In this document: positions 16,895 through 25,724 of the stretch, piece after piece
How the letters are laid out: the number at the start of each line of letters is the position of its first letter
Position numbering within the stretch: the first letter of the stretch is position 1
From: Pseudomonas tohonis
GTDB lineage: Bacteria > Pseudomonadota > Gammaproteobacteria > Pseudomonadales > Pseudomonadaceae
Length of the DNA: 64,000 nt
Reading direction: 5' to 3'
NCBI RefSeq assembly: GCF_012767755.2
Contig: NZ_AP023189.1
Location: forward strand, 3,412,001 to 3,476,000
The notes under the pieces: generated by a model
Seen by the model: the letters and a program-made list of their open reading frames with translations, nothing else
The model's database searches: none
Told to the model about the DNA's origin: nothing
Program-made: the position numbers and the translations under genes

Positions 16895-16929
16895 GTTACG
16901 TAACGGAAAAAAGAAAGCGTTACATAACG
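16895..16929. promoter_or_regulatory. Paired GTTAYGTAAC-like palindromes upstream of the coiled-coil gene
   Basis: GTTACGTAAC at 16895-16904 and CGTTACATAACG at 16918-16929 are near-identical palindromes with centres 24 bases apart, in the short gap upstream of the minus-strand start at 16862. Their placement suits an operator, perhaps for the protein encoded there. Confidence 0.45.
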
Positions 16930-16974
16930 AAAATACCCCGTGGCAACAGGCCGACTGCCACGGGAGACCCGCCT

Positions 16975-18033
16975 CTAGAGATAGCCCTGTAACGACACCC
17001 GCCGTATCCGCCCATCCAGCGGCACCGTCCCGCCGCCGGGAAGGGGCAGGGGGCGGCCGTGGAGGCCCATGCCTTCGCTGACCAGCACGGCGTCGTCGAG
17101 CAGGCAGAGGTTGGATGGGGTGTCGAGACCGGTGGCGAGGACACGGACCGTGCCGCTGGCCAGGTCGCAGTGCAGCAGGCGGCCGCTGAAGCGTTCGAAG
17201 CCGCCATGCCGCGCCTCGCCTTGCCACTGTGCATCGAGCGGTTGCAGCAGGGCGCGGCAGAGTTCCAGGACCAGCAGGCCTCCACCGGGTGTGAAGGCCA
17301 GGCCGGTGGGCAGTTGCAGGCCGTCGACCAGTGGCTGGATGGAGCCGTCTTCCGGCCAGACGCGGATCACCCGGCCGGCCCGCTCGACGAAGTCGATGCC
17401 TTGCCGCGTCGGGTCCAGCCGGCGTTCACCGGAGAACAGGCTGACCAGGACGGCGCCGGTGGTGGGCTCGTGCACCAGGGTGACCGGCACGGCGTCCTGG
17501 CCCTGGTCCATGTCGGGTATCTGGGCGACGACCCGTTCGCCCCGGTCGTCGAATTCCACCACCTGGTTGGTATCGGGCTTCACCGACAGCCAGGTCCGTC
17601 GCCCGGGGTGGAAGCACAGGGCGTTGAGGTTGCCGCGGCTGTGGAACACCGGCGCCGGTGGGTCCTGCCCCAGGTCGAGCACGCGCGAGCCGTCGACGTA
17701 GTCGGTGAGGCTGGCCAGGCAACGGCCATCGGCGCAGGCCACGTCGGAGAGCCCCATGATTTCGTCACGCAGCATGCGCACCTGCATGTTCATGGAGCGG
17801 TAGCCCCGGGCCACCGGTTTGGGCGCCAGGTAGGCGCCCGGGCTGCCAGGGGACGGGCGCAGCCGGCTGATGCGCCCGCTGAAGGGCGCATCGGGGTGGC
17901 CGGAGCCGGCTTCCACCAGCAGCAGGCTGCCATCGGGTTGCCGGCACAGGCCCCGGGGGTTGAGCAGGCCCTCGGCGACGACGACGGTGGGGCGCAGGTC
18001 TTCATCGGGGCTGTGGGGGATGTGGATGCTCAT
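16975..18033 (-). CDS. ScyD/ScyE-like beta-propeller protein
   Basis: A 352-residue protein with NHL/SMP-30-like propeller repeats. The first blade has VAEGLLNPRGLCRQPDGSLL followed by LVEAGSG, the signature of ScyD/ScyE-type proteins found in cyanobacterial scytonemin clusters. Later blades have GLSDVACADG, LPTGLAFTPGGGLLVLE and LDTPSNLCLLDDAVLVSEG. No signal peptide is visible. GAGGAGG before the ATG at 18033 fixes the start. It is the last gene of a twelve-gene operon that includes the whole ebo set, and ebo genes are themselves linked to scytonemin export. The role is inferred; the fold call is fairly sure. Confidence 0.65.
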   Translation of the reverse strand: MSIHIPHSPDEDLRPTVVVAEGLLNPRGLCRQPDGSLLLVEAGSGHPDAPFSGRISRLRPSPGSPGAYLAPKPVARGYRSMNMQVRMLRDEIMGLSDVACADGRCLASLTDYVDGSRVLDLGQDPPAPVFHSRGNLNALCFHPGRRTWLSVKPDTNQVVEFDDRGERVVAQIPDMDQGQDAVPVTLVHEPTTGAVLVSLFSGERRLDPTRQGIDFVERAGRVIRVWPEDGSIQPLVDGLQLPTGLAFTPGGGLLVLELCRALLQPLDAQWQGEARHGGFERFSGRLLHCDLASGTVRVLATGLDTPSNLCLLDDAVLVSEGMGLHGRPLPLPGGGTVPLDGRIRRVSLQGYL

Positions 18034-18043
18034 GTGCGCCTCC

Positions 18044-19840
18044 TCAGGGCTGCCAGGGCGTGCTGGTGAGATAGGCCTTGAGCAGGGCCCGCTGGCTCGG
18101 CGACATGGAGCGCACCACCGGCATGTAGAGGGTGGTGCCGCGATAGGCATCGGCGGTGCGCGCGACGATGGCCGCGCGGGCGTTCCAGATGGCGTCCTGC
18201 TGGTTCAGCGGGATGAAGCGCGACATGGCCGGGAAGGCCAGGTAGTGGAAGCGCAGCACGGCCGGGTAGACCTGGTCCCAGGTGGGGATGCTGCCGGCGG
18301 GGATACCGAAGTCGGTGTGGGAGTAGAAGCGGAAGTTGCTGAAGCCTTTGCCATCGCCCAGGGAGAAGGCGAGCTTGGTGTAGCCGGCCTTGGCGTCGGT
18401 TCCTTCCTTGCGCGACAGGGGGATCGACACGCTGGTCTGGCCCTGGCTGATCGGGACCGTGGCGCTGTACTGCAGCAGGTTCCAGTTGTTCGGGTCGACG
18501 ATGGCCCCCGGGAAGGAGGTCTTCAGGGCGATGCTGCCGTTGGCCGGCACCGGCCCTCCCAGGTAGCGCACCTGCAGGTCGAGCGTCACCCCGCCCGGGT
18601 ACTCGTCCATGTACAGGTTGCGCTGGTCGCTGTAGAGCCGGTAGGCCACTTCGGCCACCGCCAGGGTGGTGTCGTCGACGGTGTTCGGTGCCGTGATGGA
18701 AAGGGGCGTGGCCTGCGCCGCCGCCGACTGGGTGGAGGTCAGCGGCAGGTCGACGATGCCGCCATAGAGGGAGTAGTCCACCAGGTAGGGGCTGGTGTCG
18801 GGCAGCGTTGCCAGCAGGGTGCTGCCGGCACTGATGCTGACCGGGCCGTAGTCGATGTTCGGGCCAATGGGGCTGGTGATGTCGGTGCGTACCGCGCGGA
18901 AGTCGGCCTTGGGGATCAGGTTGACCATGTCCAGGCTCAGCATCGCCTGGCCGCTCTGGCTGTACTGCTGGGCATAGCCCGCACCGCCGGTGCCGCCGTT
19001 CACCAGTTGGCGGCCGACCGGGCAGATCAGCGGCTCGCCGGCGAAGGCCGGGGCCAGGGTGCCGATGACCCGGCCGATGCTGGGGTTGGGGGTGTACTGG
19101 CCGGCGGCGTAGTCGGCATCGAGCTGCGGCGTGGTCATGCCCGGGCACATCTCGAACATCACGAAACGAACCACGATGCCGGTGGCGCCGGGCGCCTGGA
19201 TGATGGCCTTGAGCATCGCGCTGCTCTGGTTCCAGCTGACGATGGCGCTGAGCGGGAAGGTGACCTGGAAGGTGCCAGACAGCGGCGATGAGCCCGGGGC
19301 GTCATCCTCGCCATTGAGCAGCCGGGGGGCCACGTCGAAGCTGCTGGCCACCACGTCGGCCTGGATCACCAGTTGCGGGTTGCTGGTGCCGCCGATCTGC
19401 AGCCCGCCGATGTAGATCTGCGTGGTGATGCCGCTGGAGGGGTCGAGGTCCACCATCATGGGGCCGGAGACCGGGGCCTGGCCGGTCACCGGGTCCCTGG
19501 AGCCGAGCAGGTAGACCGGTTGCCCCACCAGGTCGCCCGTGGTGCTGATGGCCCCCGGCGTGCCCTGGGAGCTGACCAGCACGTTCTGCATGTCCACCAC
19601 GTGCTGGCCATAGTGGTTCCAGCCCCCTGCGGTGTAGTAGTCGCCGGTCGGGGCGTTGATCCATTCATTGAGCTGGTCGTCGCTGTAGCCGGCGGCTTCG
19701 GCCGCGACTTGGGAGTTGGGCAGGTCGAACAGGTGCAGCTTGCGATTGCCCTGGGGAATGGTCGGCGAGTTGTTGGGCAGGCTCACGTCGGTGCGGATGC
19801 CGCCCCAGAAGTTCAGTCGGGGTCCGTTCAGGATGCTCAT
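18044..19840 (-). CDS. VioB N-terminal-domain-like protein (598 aa)
   Basis: A 598-residue protein without a signal peptide. Its start (MSILNGPRLNFWGGIRTDVS) closely recalls the N-terminus of the violacein enzyme VioB as I remember it (MSILDFPRIHFRGWARV). Its end (LRFHYLAFPAMSRFIPLNQQ ... TLYMPVVRSMSPSQRALLKA) recalls the VioB stretch just before its catalytic ferritin-like domain, but that domain is absent. It shares start and end patterns with the 808-residue protein at 22138-24564, so the two are divergent paralogues. It sits four bases after a c-type haem protein gene. A VioB-like reaction cannot be assumed; a binding or scaffold role is possible. The resemblance is from memory and untested. 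Confidence 0.55.
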   Translation of the reverse strand: MSILNGPRLNFWGGIRTDVSLPNNSPTIPQGNRKLHLFDLPNSQVAAEAAGYSDDQLNEWINAPTGDYYTAGGWNHYGQHVVDMQNVLVSSQGTPGAISTTGDLVGQPVYLLGSRDPVTGQAPVSGPMMVDLDPSSGITTQIYIGGLQIGGTSNPQLVIQADVVASSFDVAPRLLNGEDDAPGSSPLSGTFQVTFPLSAIVSWNQSSAMLKAIIQAPGATGIVVRFVMFEMCPGMTTPQLDADYAAGQYTPNPSIGRVIGTLAPAFAGEPLICPVGRQLVNGGTGGAGYAQQYSQSGQAMLSLDMVNLIPKADFRAVRTDITSPIGPNIDYGPVSISAGSTLLATLPDTSPYLVDYSLYGGIVDLPLTSTQSAAAQATPLSITAPNTVDDTTLAVAEVAYRLYSDQRNLYMDEYPGGVTLDLQVRYLGGPVPANGSIALKTSFPGAIVDPNNWNLLQYSATVPISQGQTSVSIPLSRKEGTDAKAGYTKLAFSLGDGKGFSNFRFYSHTDFGIPAGSIPTWDQVYPAVLRFHYLAFPAMSRFIPLNQQDAIWNARAAIVARTADAYRGTTLYMPVVRSMSPSQRALLKAYLTSTPWQP

Positions 19841-19843
19841 GGG

Positions 19844-21112
19844 TCATTCCTCGTCCTTGTGGGGTGCCGTTGCCGGCGCCTTGGCGAATTTGAACAGGTA
19901 GGAGAAGTCCGATTTGTAGGGGCTGTGCACCGGCGTGGCCATGGAGTGGCAGTTCATGCAGCTGCTGTTGGGCTGGATGTAGCTCTCCATGGTGACGTTG
20001 GCGGACAGCGCCGGAGTCGGCTGGCCCAGCGGGTTGCTGGGGTTGTCCGGCATCAGCGGCCGCTGGGTGGTGACCAGCTGGTAGTAGCGCAGCACGTTGC
20101 TGCCGAGGTTCTGCTGGTAGAGGCCGTTGACGGCGGCCGTGGTGCTGGCGATGGGGGTGACGCGGCTGAGCGGGTCCGGGGTCTGGAAGGTGGCGCCGGG
20201 CTTGGGCGTGCACACCAGCTGGCTGCCCTGCTGCTGCCAGTTGCAGGGCGACTGGTTGACGCTGGCCGCCGGCGCGCTGGCGTTGTAGTAGCTGTAGGTG
20301 CCGTTGCCGGCAGAGGAACCCGGGACGTTGTCCACCTGCTCGAAGGTGGACCAGATCCACTGCGGGTAGCCCGGTGCCTTGACGATGATGTGCAGGCCCA
20401 CCAGCCCGAGTGTGGCCGGTGCCGTGCTGCCGGTGGGCTGGCCCTGGGCGTTGAATTGCGCCACCTGGGCCTGGGTGGTCAGGTAGCGGCTGGCGTCGTC
20501 CTGGCTGGTGAGTACCCGCCAGGCGGCCTTGACCTCGGTGGCCTGGGCCGGGAAGGCGATGTTCTGCGCCCTGGCCACGGTGTTGGCGTTATAGAAGCCG
20601 TTCTGCACGATGTAGTCGTAGGACGCCTGGTTGGCGGAGATGTCGTAGTAGGTTGGGTTGCCCTTCTGGTCGATGAGCCAGCCGCCGACGGCCTGGTCCA
20701 CGGCCTGTACCACCGAGGTGTTCTTCAAGGCGGCGATGTTGATGATGCCGAGGCTGCGCGTGCCCAGGGGCGAATTCCAGGGGCCGGGGTTGGCGCCGTT
20801 GGGCAGGAAGATCTCGCTCACCGTCTTGTAGCTCTGCCAGACACTGGGGCCGGCCCCGCCGAGGGGCTGGCTGCAGTCAGGCTGCCCGCGCTGGCCGGCC
20901 ATGGCGGGCCAGTTGAGGGCGATGAACAGCCGCCAGCTGTAGTCATCGAAGGCTTGCTGGCTGGCGTTGGCGGCCGGGGCGGTGGTGGGGGGCTGGCACT
21001 GTGCGTTGGTCGGTGCGGGCGTGGTGGGGGCGGGTGATTGTTCGCGCAGGTTGCAGCTGGCGCAGGCGAGGGCCAGCAGTGCCAGCCCGGTGAGACGGAA
21101 ACTTGGATTCAT
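19844..21112 (-). CDS. c-type-haem lipoprotein-like protein (422 aa)
   Basis: A 422-residue exported protein with a lipoprotein-type signal (LTGLALLALACASC, Cys at about residue 20) and a Pro/Thr-rich spacer. A single CxxCH haem-attachment motif (SSCMNCHSMA) lies near the C-terminus. The long region between, with YSWRLFIALNWPAMAG and YKTVSEIFLPNG, is shared in outline with the 387-residue protein at 24561-25724 (WNWFVCLNHPLA, then LKPTDQVFLPDG). The two are paralogues, each paired in the operon with one VioB-N-like gene. Likely a periplasmic, membrane-anchored mono-haem protein that passes electrons or oxidises a substrate. Function is inferred. Confidence 0.6.
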   Translation of the reverse strand: MNPSFRLTGLALLALACASCNLREQSPAPTTPAPTNAQCQPPTTAPAANASQQAFDDYSWRLFIALNWPAMAGQRGQPDCSQPLGGAGPSVWQSYKTVSEIFLPNGANPGPWNSPLGTRSLGIINIAALKNTSVVQAVDQAVGGWLIDQKGNPTYYDISANQASYDYIVQNGFYNANTVARAQNIAFPAQATEVKAAWRVLTSQDDASRYLTTQAQVAQFNAQGQPTGSTAPATLGLVGLHIIVKAPGYPQWIWSTFEQVDNVPGSSAGNGTYSYYNASAPAASVNQSPCNWQQQGSQLVCTPKPGATFQTPDPLSRVTPIASTTAAVNGLYQQNLGSNVLRYYQLVTTQRPLMPDNPSNPLGQPTPALSANVTMESYIQPNSSCMNCHSMATPVHSPYKSDFSYLFKFAKAPATAPHKDEE

Positions 21113-21130
21113 GGCGGCTCTCCTTGCCGG

Positions 21131-22063
21131 TCAGGGCTTGCGGGACTGGAGCTTGTTCCACTGCGCCTCGGCGCCGTTGTCCTGGGACGCCGGCGGGTTG
21201 AACAACTGGCAGGGCTGCGGGTTCACCGGGCACTTCTTCGCCACCTGGTCCCAGGTCTGCGCCGGGTCCGGCTTGTCGGTGCGGAAGTTCACGTAGTTCT
21301 GGCTGACGATGGGCGCGTTGGCGACGCTGGCGTCCCCGGAGAAGTAGAACGACTGCGGGTGGCGGAAAAGCGGCTGGCCAGGCGCTGCGCGGGTGGCGTC
21401 CTTGTAGAAGGCGTAGCCGAACAGGATCGGCCCCTGGGGCGACTGCACGTCCAGCGCATAGGCCTGCAGGCTGCCGCCCAGGTTCTGGCTGCGGGCCGGG
21501 CTGTAGGGCAGGTGCTGGACGAAGTCCTGGCGTGCCGGGTGGTTCATGGGCGAGAAGGAGCAGCACTCGGGCATGTCCTTGGGGCGGTCCTCGTAGGTGA
21601 GGAAGAAGGCCTTGTTGCCCAGGGAGACGAAGGAGCAGGTGTAGTTGTTGTCCTTGATCGGGAAGATCGGCAGGCAGTATTTCTCGTAGTGCTCCATCAT
21701 CGCGCCGTAGCCGTCGCCATCGGCGGGGATGTAGGTGGTGTCGTAGTAGCTGGTGCCCTTGGAGACGGTGTAGTCGGCCGGCTTCAGGGTGCTGGGCGGG
21801 TTGCTGTAGGGGGGCGGGTTCTTCTCGTAGTTCTGGGTGACGCGGAACATGGTCCAGTCGCTGATCCAGGTGGCGGGGAAGAACGGATCGCTGGGCTCGC
21901 CGGGCTTGCGCTCGGCGATGCAGTTGCCGTTGCTGGCGTCGCACCCGAGGGTGTTGTGCACGCCGTTGGTGAAGAACACGTCGCCTTCGTCATCGGCGGC
22001 GAGGGCGGGTTGGCCGAGCAGTGCGAGGGGCAGCAGCCAGGCGAGCAGATGGGTTTTCTTCAT
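21131..22063 (-). CDS. Secreted Cys-containing protein of unknown function (310 aa)
   Basis: A 310-residue protein with a classical signal peptide (MKKTHLLAWLLPLALLGQPALAA). The mature part has about eight Cys residues (for example GCDASNGNCIAE and PECCSFSPMNH) that could form disulfides, and many aromatic residues; there is no CxxCH motif. It lies between the 808-residue VioB-N-like gene and the 422-residue haem protein gene in the same operon. I do not recognise the family. Given its company it may be a periplasmic enzyme or binding protein of the same pathway. Confidence 0.55.
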   Translation of the reverse strand: MKKTHLLAWLLPLALLGQPALAADDEGDVFFTNGVHNTLGCDASNGNCIAERKPGEPSDPFFPATWISDWTMFRVTQNYEKNPPPYSNPPSTLKPADYTVSKGTSYYDTTYIPADGDGYGAMMEHYEKYCLPIFPIKDNNYTCSFVSLGNKAFFLTYEDRPKDMPECCSFSPMNHPARQDFVQHLPYSPARSQNLGGSLQAYALDVQSPQGPILFGYAFYKDATRAAPGQPLFRHPQSFYFSGDASVANAPIVSQNYVNFRTDKPDPAQTWDQVAKKCPVNPQPCQLFNPPASQDNGAEAQWNKLQSRKP

Positions 22064-22137
22064 GGGGACACTCCTTCGTAACGGGCAGGGCGGGCGAGCG
22101 GCGCCGGCCCGCCTGCGGGTTCCAGGTCTACGACGGT

Positions 22138-24564
22138 TCAGGTCAGGGGCCGGGGCGGGTAGTTGAGCTTCACCAGCTCGTTGGCCCAGCGTTCCAGCAC
22201 CGCGCGCCGGCTCTGCGGCAGGTCGCGGGTGATGGGCATGGCAAGGGTGCTTTCCTCCTGGTAGGGCTTGCTGACCAGGCGGATCAGCTGGTCGATGGCG
22301 CCCTCGATGCGCTGCAGGGAGTTCAGCGGCATGTACTTGTCCATGATCGGGTAGAGGTAATAGAACGGCTCGAAGATGCGCGGGTAGATGAAGCCCTCCC
22401 AGATCTGCACCCGCGCATCCTGTTGGGTGCACACCTTGTTCCAGGCCGCGACGAACTCGCCCATCAAGCCGGGCTCGTCCGGCAGCACCCGCAGGGGCGC
22501 GAGGAAGTCGGTGTAGGCCTCCGTGTAGTCGAAGCTGAAGGGCACTGCAGGCGCCGCGCCGGGGCCGTCCTGGACGAAGAAGCGCAGGGTCGGGAAGCCG
22601 GCGGCGATGGCCTTGACCGTCACCTGCGCGATGCCGTTGGCGTCGGTGGTGATCTGCGTGAGGCTGTAGTCCACCGTGGTGCCGTCGCCCAGCACGCCCG
22701 TGCGCGGGATGGACGGGACGTACTGCAGGCAGGGCGCCAGGCTGACGCCGGCCGGGGTGGCCTTGACGTGCTGGTAGTTGATCGTGCCCGTCGAGGCGTC
22801 GCTCGCCGGCAGCATCCGCTGCAGACTGCGGCCGGCGCCCTCGCTGACCAGGCTGGCCGGCGCCTGGGTGCCGACGAACTGCGGCAGCAGCGTGGCATTG
22901 TTGTTGCGGTTGGCGGGGTCGTCTGTGATCAGCCCGAAGTCCACGTCATTGCTGAAGGCCAGGAAGTAACTGCTGGTGGTCAGCATGTAGGGGTTGTTGT
23001 ACTCCGCCACCCACAGGGTGGTGCCGGCCGGGGCGGGCAGGCCGTCGTACTGCACCATGATCTGCAGGGTGCGGGTGTCCCCGACGTCGATGAAGGTGCC
23101 GCTCTCGATCACTTCGGCGGTCCACATCTGCTGATCGGCGACGAGCACCGGCGTGGCGGGTGCGGTCACCTTGGTCCGTATCGCCAGGGCGCCGGCCTGG
23201 AGCTTGTCGGCGGCGCCGGGCAGGGGCAGGTCGACAAGGCCCGAGCGCTTGTCGAAGGCGGCCTGGGCGTACTGCTGGTAGCTCAGGTCGACAAGGCCCT
23301 GGAAGTTGCCGTTCTGCTGGATGCCGACCTGGAAGTCGCCGAGCTGCACCCGTTCGCATTCCGGCACGGTCGCCTCGCTGGCCGCCAGGGGATAGAAGGG
23401 GAAGCCCGTACCCAGGTCGAGGGACAGCACGTCATCCTGGGCCTGGGCGGAGATCACCCCCAGCGGGAGCGACTTCAGGTTGTGTGTGTTGTCGGGTATC
23501 GGTTGCAGGATAGGCGCCGGATCGGCGGCGACGAGCCGGCGGCCTGCCGGGGCCGTGGGGTACTCATCCGCGAACCACAGGCCCAGCACCCCGGAAGTAC
23601 GGCTGTAGGCCGGGTTGAAGAAGATGTCGGCGACGTTGTCCAGGCCCTTCTGATACATGTCCTGCAGCGCTTGCTGCTGCACGGCCAGGGCCTTCAGGCA
23701 CTGCTGGCAGTCAGCGCACTGGGGATCGGTTGCGCAGGTGTCGCAGCCGGGCCCGCCAGTGCGGGTCACCACCGGTGGGTAGTCGTTGAAGATGCCGTTG
23801 CGGTCGTAGTAGGTCAGGTAGGTGGTGAAGCGGAACATCAGGCCCTTGGCGTTCTGCGCCTCCATCTGTTGCTGCAGGGCCTTGAGCAGGGCCGAGTCGC
23901 CCAGCTGCCACTGCAGGTTCTCGCGGGGGAAGCAGGTCTGCCAGGTGGTGGTGACGGTGTTCAGGCCCTGCACGGCCCCCCAGTTGAAATTGAGGAAGCG
24001 GTCGAGCATGCGGTAGGCGCGCTTGGCCGTGAGGCCGCAGGTGGCGTCGCCCAGCACCAGGCGGTCGAAGTAGAGCGCGGTGAAGGTGTTCTGCCAGGGG
24101 CTGATGTCGACGAAGCGCGCCGGGGTGGGCTTGTCGCTGCCGAAGGGGTTGCCCAGCAACTGGAAGCCCTTGCCCACGATGGGGTCCTGCTCGATGTAGC
24201 TGTTGGCCTGCAGCTCGCCGCCGATGACGAGCGAGCGGATGTCGTTGTAGTCCACGGTGCCGCAGGCGTTGTCGCCGAACAGGTCCCATTCCGCGGGGAT
24301 CTGCGGCAGGCCGCTGTTGGCGCTGTTGTTGGGCACCTGCAACACGTATTCCGGCACCTGGGCCTCGGGCAGCGGGGCGATCAGCCAGGGCAGCACCTTG
24401 TCCCGCGCGTTGGCGGGGTTGATGCCGAAGCTCTCCAGGAAGGGCCAGTTCAGGTCCATCTTCGCTGCGTCGTAGAGCGGGTAGATGTCGTTGTTGTTGG
24501 CCGTGGGCGGGTTCCAGAACATATGGCCGTTGAGGTAGAGGCGGGGGAAGTTCAAGACGCTCAT
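22138..24564 (-). CDS. VioB N-terminal-domain-like protein (808 aa)
   Basis: An 808-residue protein starting MSVLNFPRLYLNGHMFWNPP, again like VioB. Its end (FIYPRIFEPFYYLYPIMDKY ... STLAMPITRDLPQSRRAVLE) follows the VioB segment that precedes the ferritin-like domain, and stops there. It is longer than its 598-residue paralogue; part of the extra length is a Cys-rich insert, GCDTCATDPQCADCQQC (C-x2-C-x5-C-x2-C-x2-C), followed by a helix. That insert could bind metal or form disulfides. No signal peptide is seen. The start overlaps the previous gene's stop (ATGA), so translation is coupled to the haem protein at 24561. The reaction is unknown. Confidence 0.55.
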   Translation of the reverse strand: MSVLNFPRLYLNGHMFWNPPTANNNDIYPLYDAAKMDLNWPFLESFGINPANARDKVLPWLIAPLPEAQVPEYVLQVPNNSANSGLPQIPAEWDLFGDNACGTVDYNDIRSLVIGGELQANSYIEQDPIVGKGFQLLGNPFGSDKPTPARFVDISPWQNTFTALYFDRLVLGDATCGLTAKRAYRMLDRFLNFNWGAVQGLNTVTTTWQTCFPRENLQWQLGDSALLKALQQQMEAQNAKGLMFRFTTYLTYYDRNGIFNDYPPVVTRTGGPGCDTCATDPQCADCQQCLKALAVQQQALQDMYQKGLDNVADIFFNPAYSRTSGVLGLWFADEYPTAPAGRRLVAADPAPILQPIPDNTHNLKSLPLGVISAQAQDDVLSLDLGTGFPFYPLAASEATVPECERVQLGDFQVGIQQNGNFQGLVDLSYQQYAQAAFDKRSGLVDLPLPGAADKLQAGALAIRTKVTAPATPVLVADQQMWTAEVIESGTFIDVGDTRTLQIMVQYDGLPAPAGTTLWVAEYNNPYMLTTSSYFLAFSNDVDFGLITDDPANRNNNATLLPQFVGTQAPASLVSEGAGRSLQRMLPASDASTGTINYQHVKATPAGVSLAPCLQYVPSIPRTGVLGDGTTVDYSLTQITTDANGIAQVTVKAIAAGFPTLRFFVQDGPGAAPAVPFSFDYTEAYTDFLAPLRVLPDEPGLMGEFVAAWNKVCTQQDARVQIWEGFIYPRIFEPFYYLYPIMDKYMPLNSLQRIEGAIDQLIRLVSKPYQEESTLAMPITRDLPQSRRAVLERWANELVKLNYPPRPLT

Positions 24565-25724
24565 TGCTGTCCTCCTTGACGCTTCCACTGGGCGCGTTTC
24601 AGCGACCAGACGAAGTCCAGTTTGTTGTAGCCGGCGAAGGCCGAATCCGGCAGCGGCTCGGTGGGGTAGACGATCCCGTCCTGCTGCGGCAGTGCGAAGT
24701 TGAAGTAGCCCTTCTTCGCCGAATAGGCCGCGGTGTCGTGGCAGGCGAGGCACGAGGACTGGCTCTGGAAGGCCGACTCCAGCTGGGAGTTGGCCAGCAG
24801 CTTGGGCGCACCACCCGCCGTGTGCTGCACGCCGATCAGCTCGTACTGGGCGAGGGCCGGGTACTGCGACTGGAAGCTGGCGTTGACCGGTTGCGCGGCG
24901 CTGGTGGGCCCGGTGCTGTTGGTCATGGGCTTGGGCGGGATGTCGTTGGTGACGGTGTACTTGCTGTTGTTGCGGTTCTCGAAGGTGGTCCAGGCCCAGT
25001 CATCGGTGAGCTTGTTGATGACGTGCATGCCGCTCAGGGCCGCGTAGCCCACCTGGTACTGGCTGCCGTTTTGCAGGTAGTAGGCCTGGACGATGTAGTA
25101 GCCGTCGTTGGCCAGGGTCTTCATGAACGCCTGGTCGTTGCCGATCCAGATCCACGAGGTCTTCAGCTCCCAGGCGGCGGCGGGAAAGGCCAGGTTGGCG
25201 GTGAGCGCGGCCTGGCCGTCGACGTTGTAGACCCCCTTGTCGACGATGTAGCCGAAGGTGTCCCTGCCCATCAGCAACTGGAAGCGCACCGGCTGGCCCC
25301 TCTGCGCCGCCGGCACGTTGCCGCCCATCTCCAGGATCAGGCCGTCGACCTGCTGGGTGCTGTCGAGGTTGTGGAAGGTGCGCGCGGTGTCCATGCCCAT
25401 GGCCTGCGCGGCCTTGACCACGGCGACCGGCGTGGGCTCGCGCTCTTCATAGGGCAGCGGCTTGCTGCCATCGGGCAGAAATACCTGGTCGGTGGGCTTG
25501 AGGCCCTCCCAGACACGGTCGGCGCTGTCCTGGGCTAGTGGATGGTTGAGGCAGACGAACCAGTTCCAGGCCAGGGTCTCGGGGGATTGTTCGAATGCCT
25601 TGCGCACCTCTTCGGGCTTGCCTCCGTATTCGAAGAAGGCGGTGCAGTCGAAGGCGGGTTGGCTCTGGGCCTGGGCCAATCCGGCCAGGGCGCTCAGTAC
25701 TGCAAGGGGAAGGGCTCGTTGCAT
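24561..25724 (-). CDS. c-type-haem periplasmic protein (387 aa)
   Basis: A 387-residue exported protein with a signal peptide (MQRALPLAVLSALAGLAQA) and one CxxCH haem motif (SSCLACHDTA) about 45 residues from the C-terminus. The rest resembles the 422-residue protein at 19844-21112 in order of motifs, so they are paralogues. The gene starts inside the 3' end of eboF (31-base overlap) and its own stop overlaps the start of the 808-residue gene. This ties the haem protein tightly to both the ebo genes and the VioB-N-like gene. It probably acts in the periplasm as a mono-haem redox protein; the substrate is unknown. Confidence 0.62.
   Translation of the reverse strand: MQRALPLAVLSALAGLAQAQSQPAFDCTAFFEYGGKPEEVRKAFEQSPETLAWNWFVCLNHPLAQDSADRVWEGLKPTDQVFLPDGSKPLPYEEREPTPVAVVKAAQAMGMDTARTFHNLDSTQQVDGLILEMGGNVPAAQRGQPVRFQLLMGRDTFGYIVDKGVYNVDGQAALTANLAFPAAAWELKTSWIWIGNDQAFMKTLANDGYYIVQAYYLQNGSQYQVGYAALSGMHVINKLTDDWAWTTFENRNNSKYTVTNDIPPKPMTNSTGPTSAAQPVNASFQSQYPALAQYELIGVQHTAGGAPKLLANSQLESAFQSQSSCLACHDTAAYSAKKGYFNFALPQQDGIVYPTEPLPDSAFAGYNKLDFVWSLKRAQWKRQGGQQ

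Noticed and set aside
19373..21037. 554-codon plus-strand frame opposite the haem lipoprotein gene
   Set aside because: No motifs, and the opposite strand encodes a signal peptide and CxxCH in an operon.
18044..24564. Possible violacein biosynthesis genes
   Set aside because: No VioA, C, D or E, and the VioB ferritin-like catalytic domain is missing in both proteins.
22021..24579. 852-codon plus-strand frame opposite the 808-residue gene
   Set aside because: Its composition is shadow-like (Val/Gly/Gln/Arg repeats). The minus-strand gene has overlapping operon starts and a paralogue.
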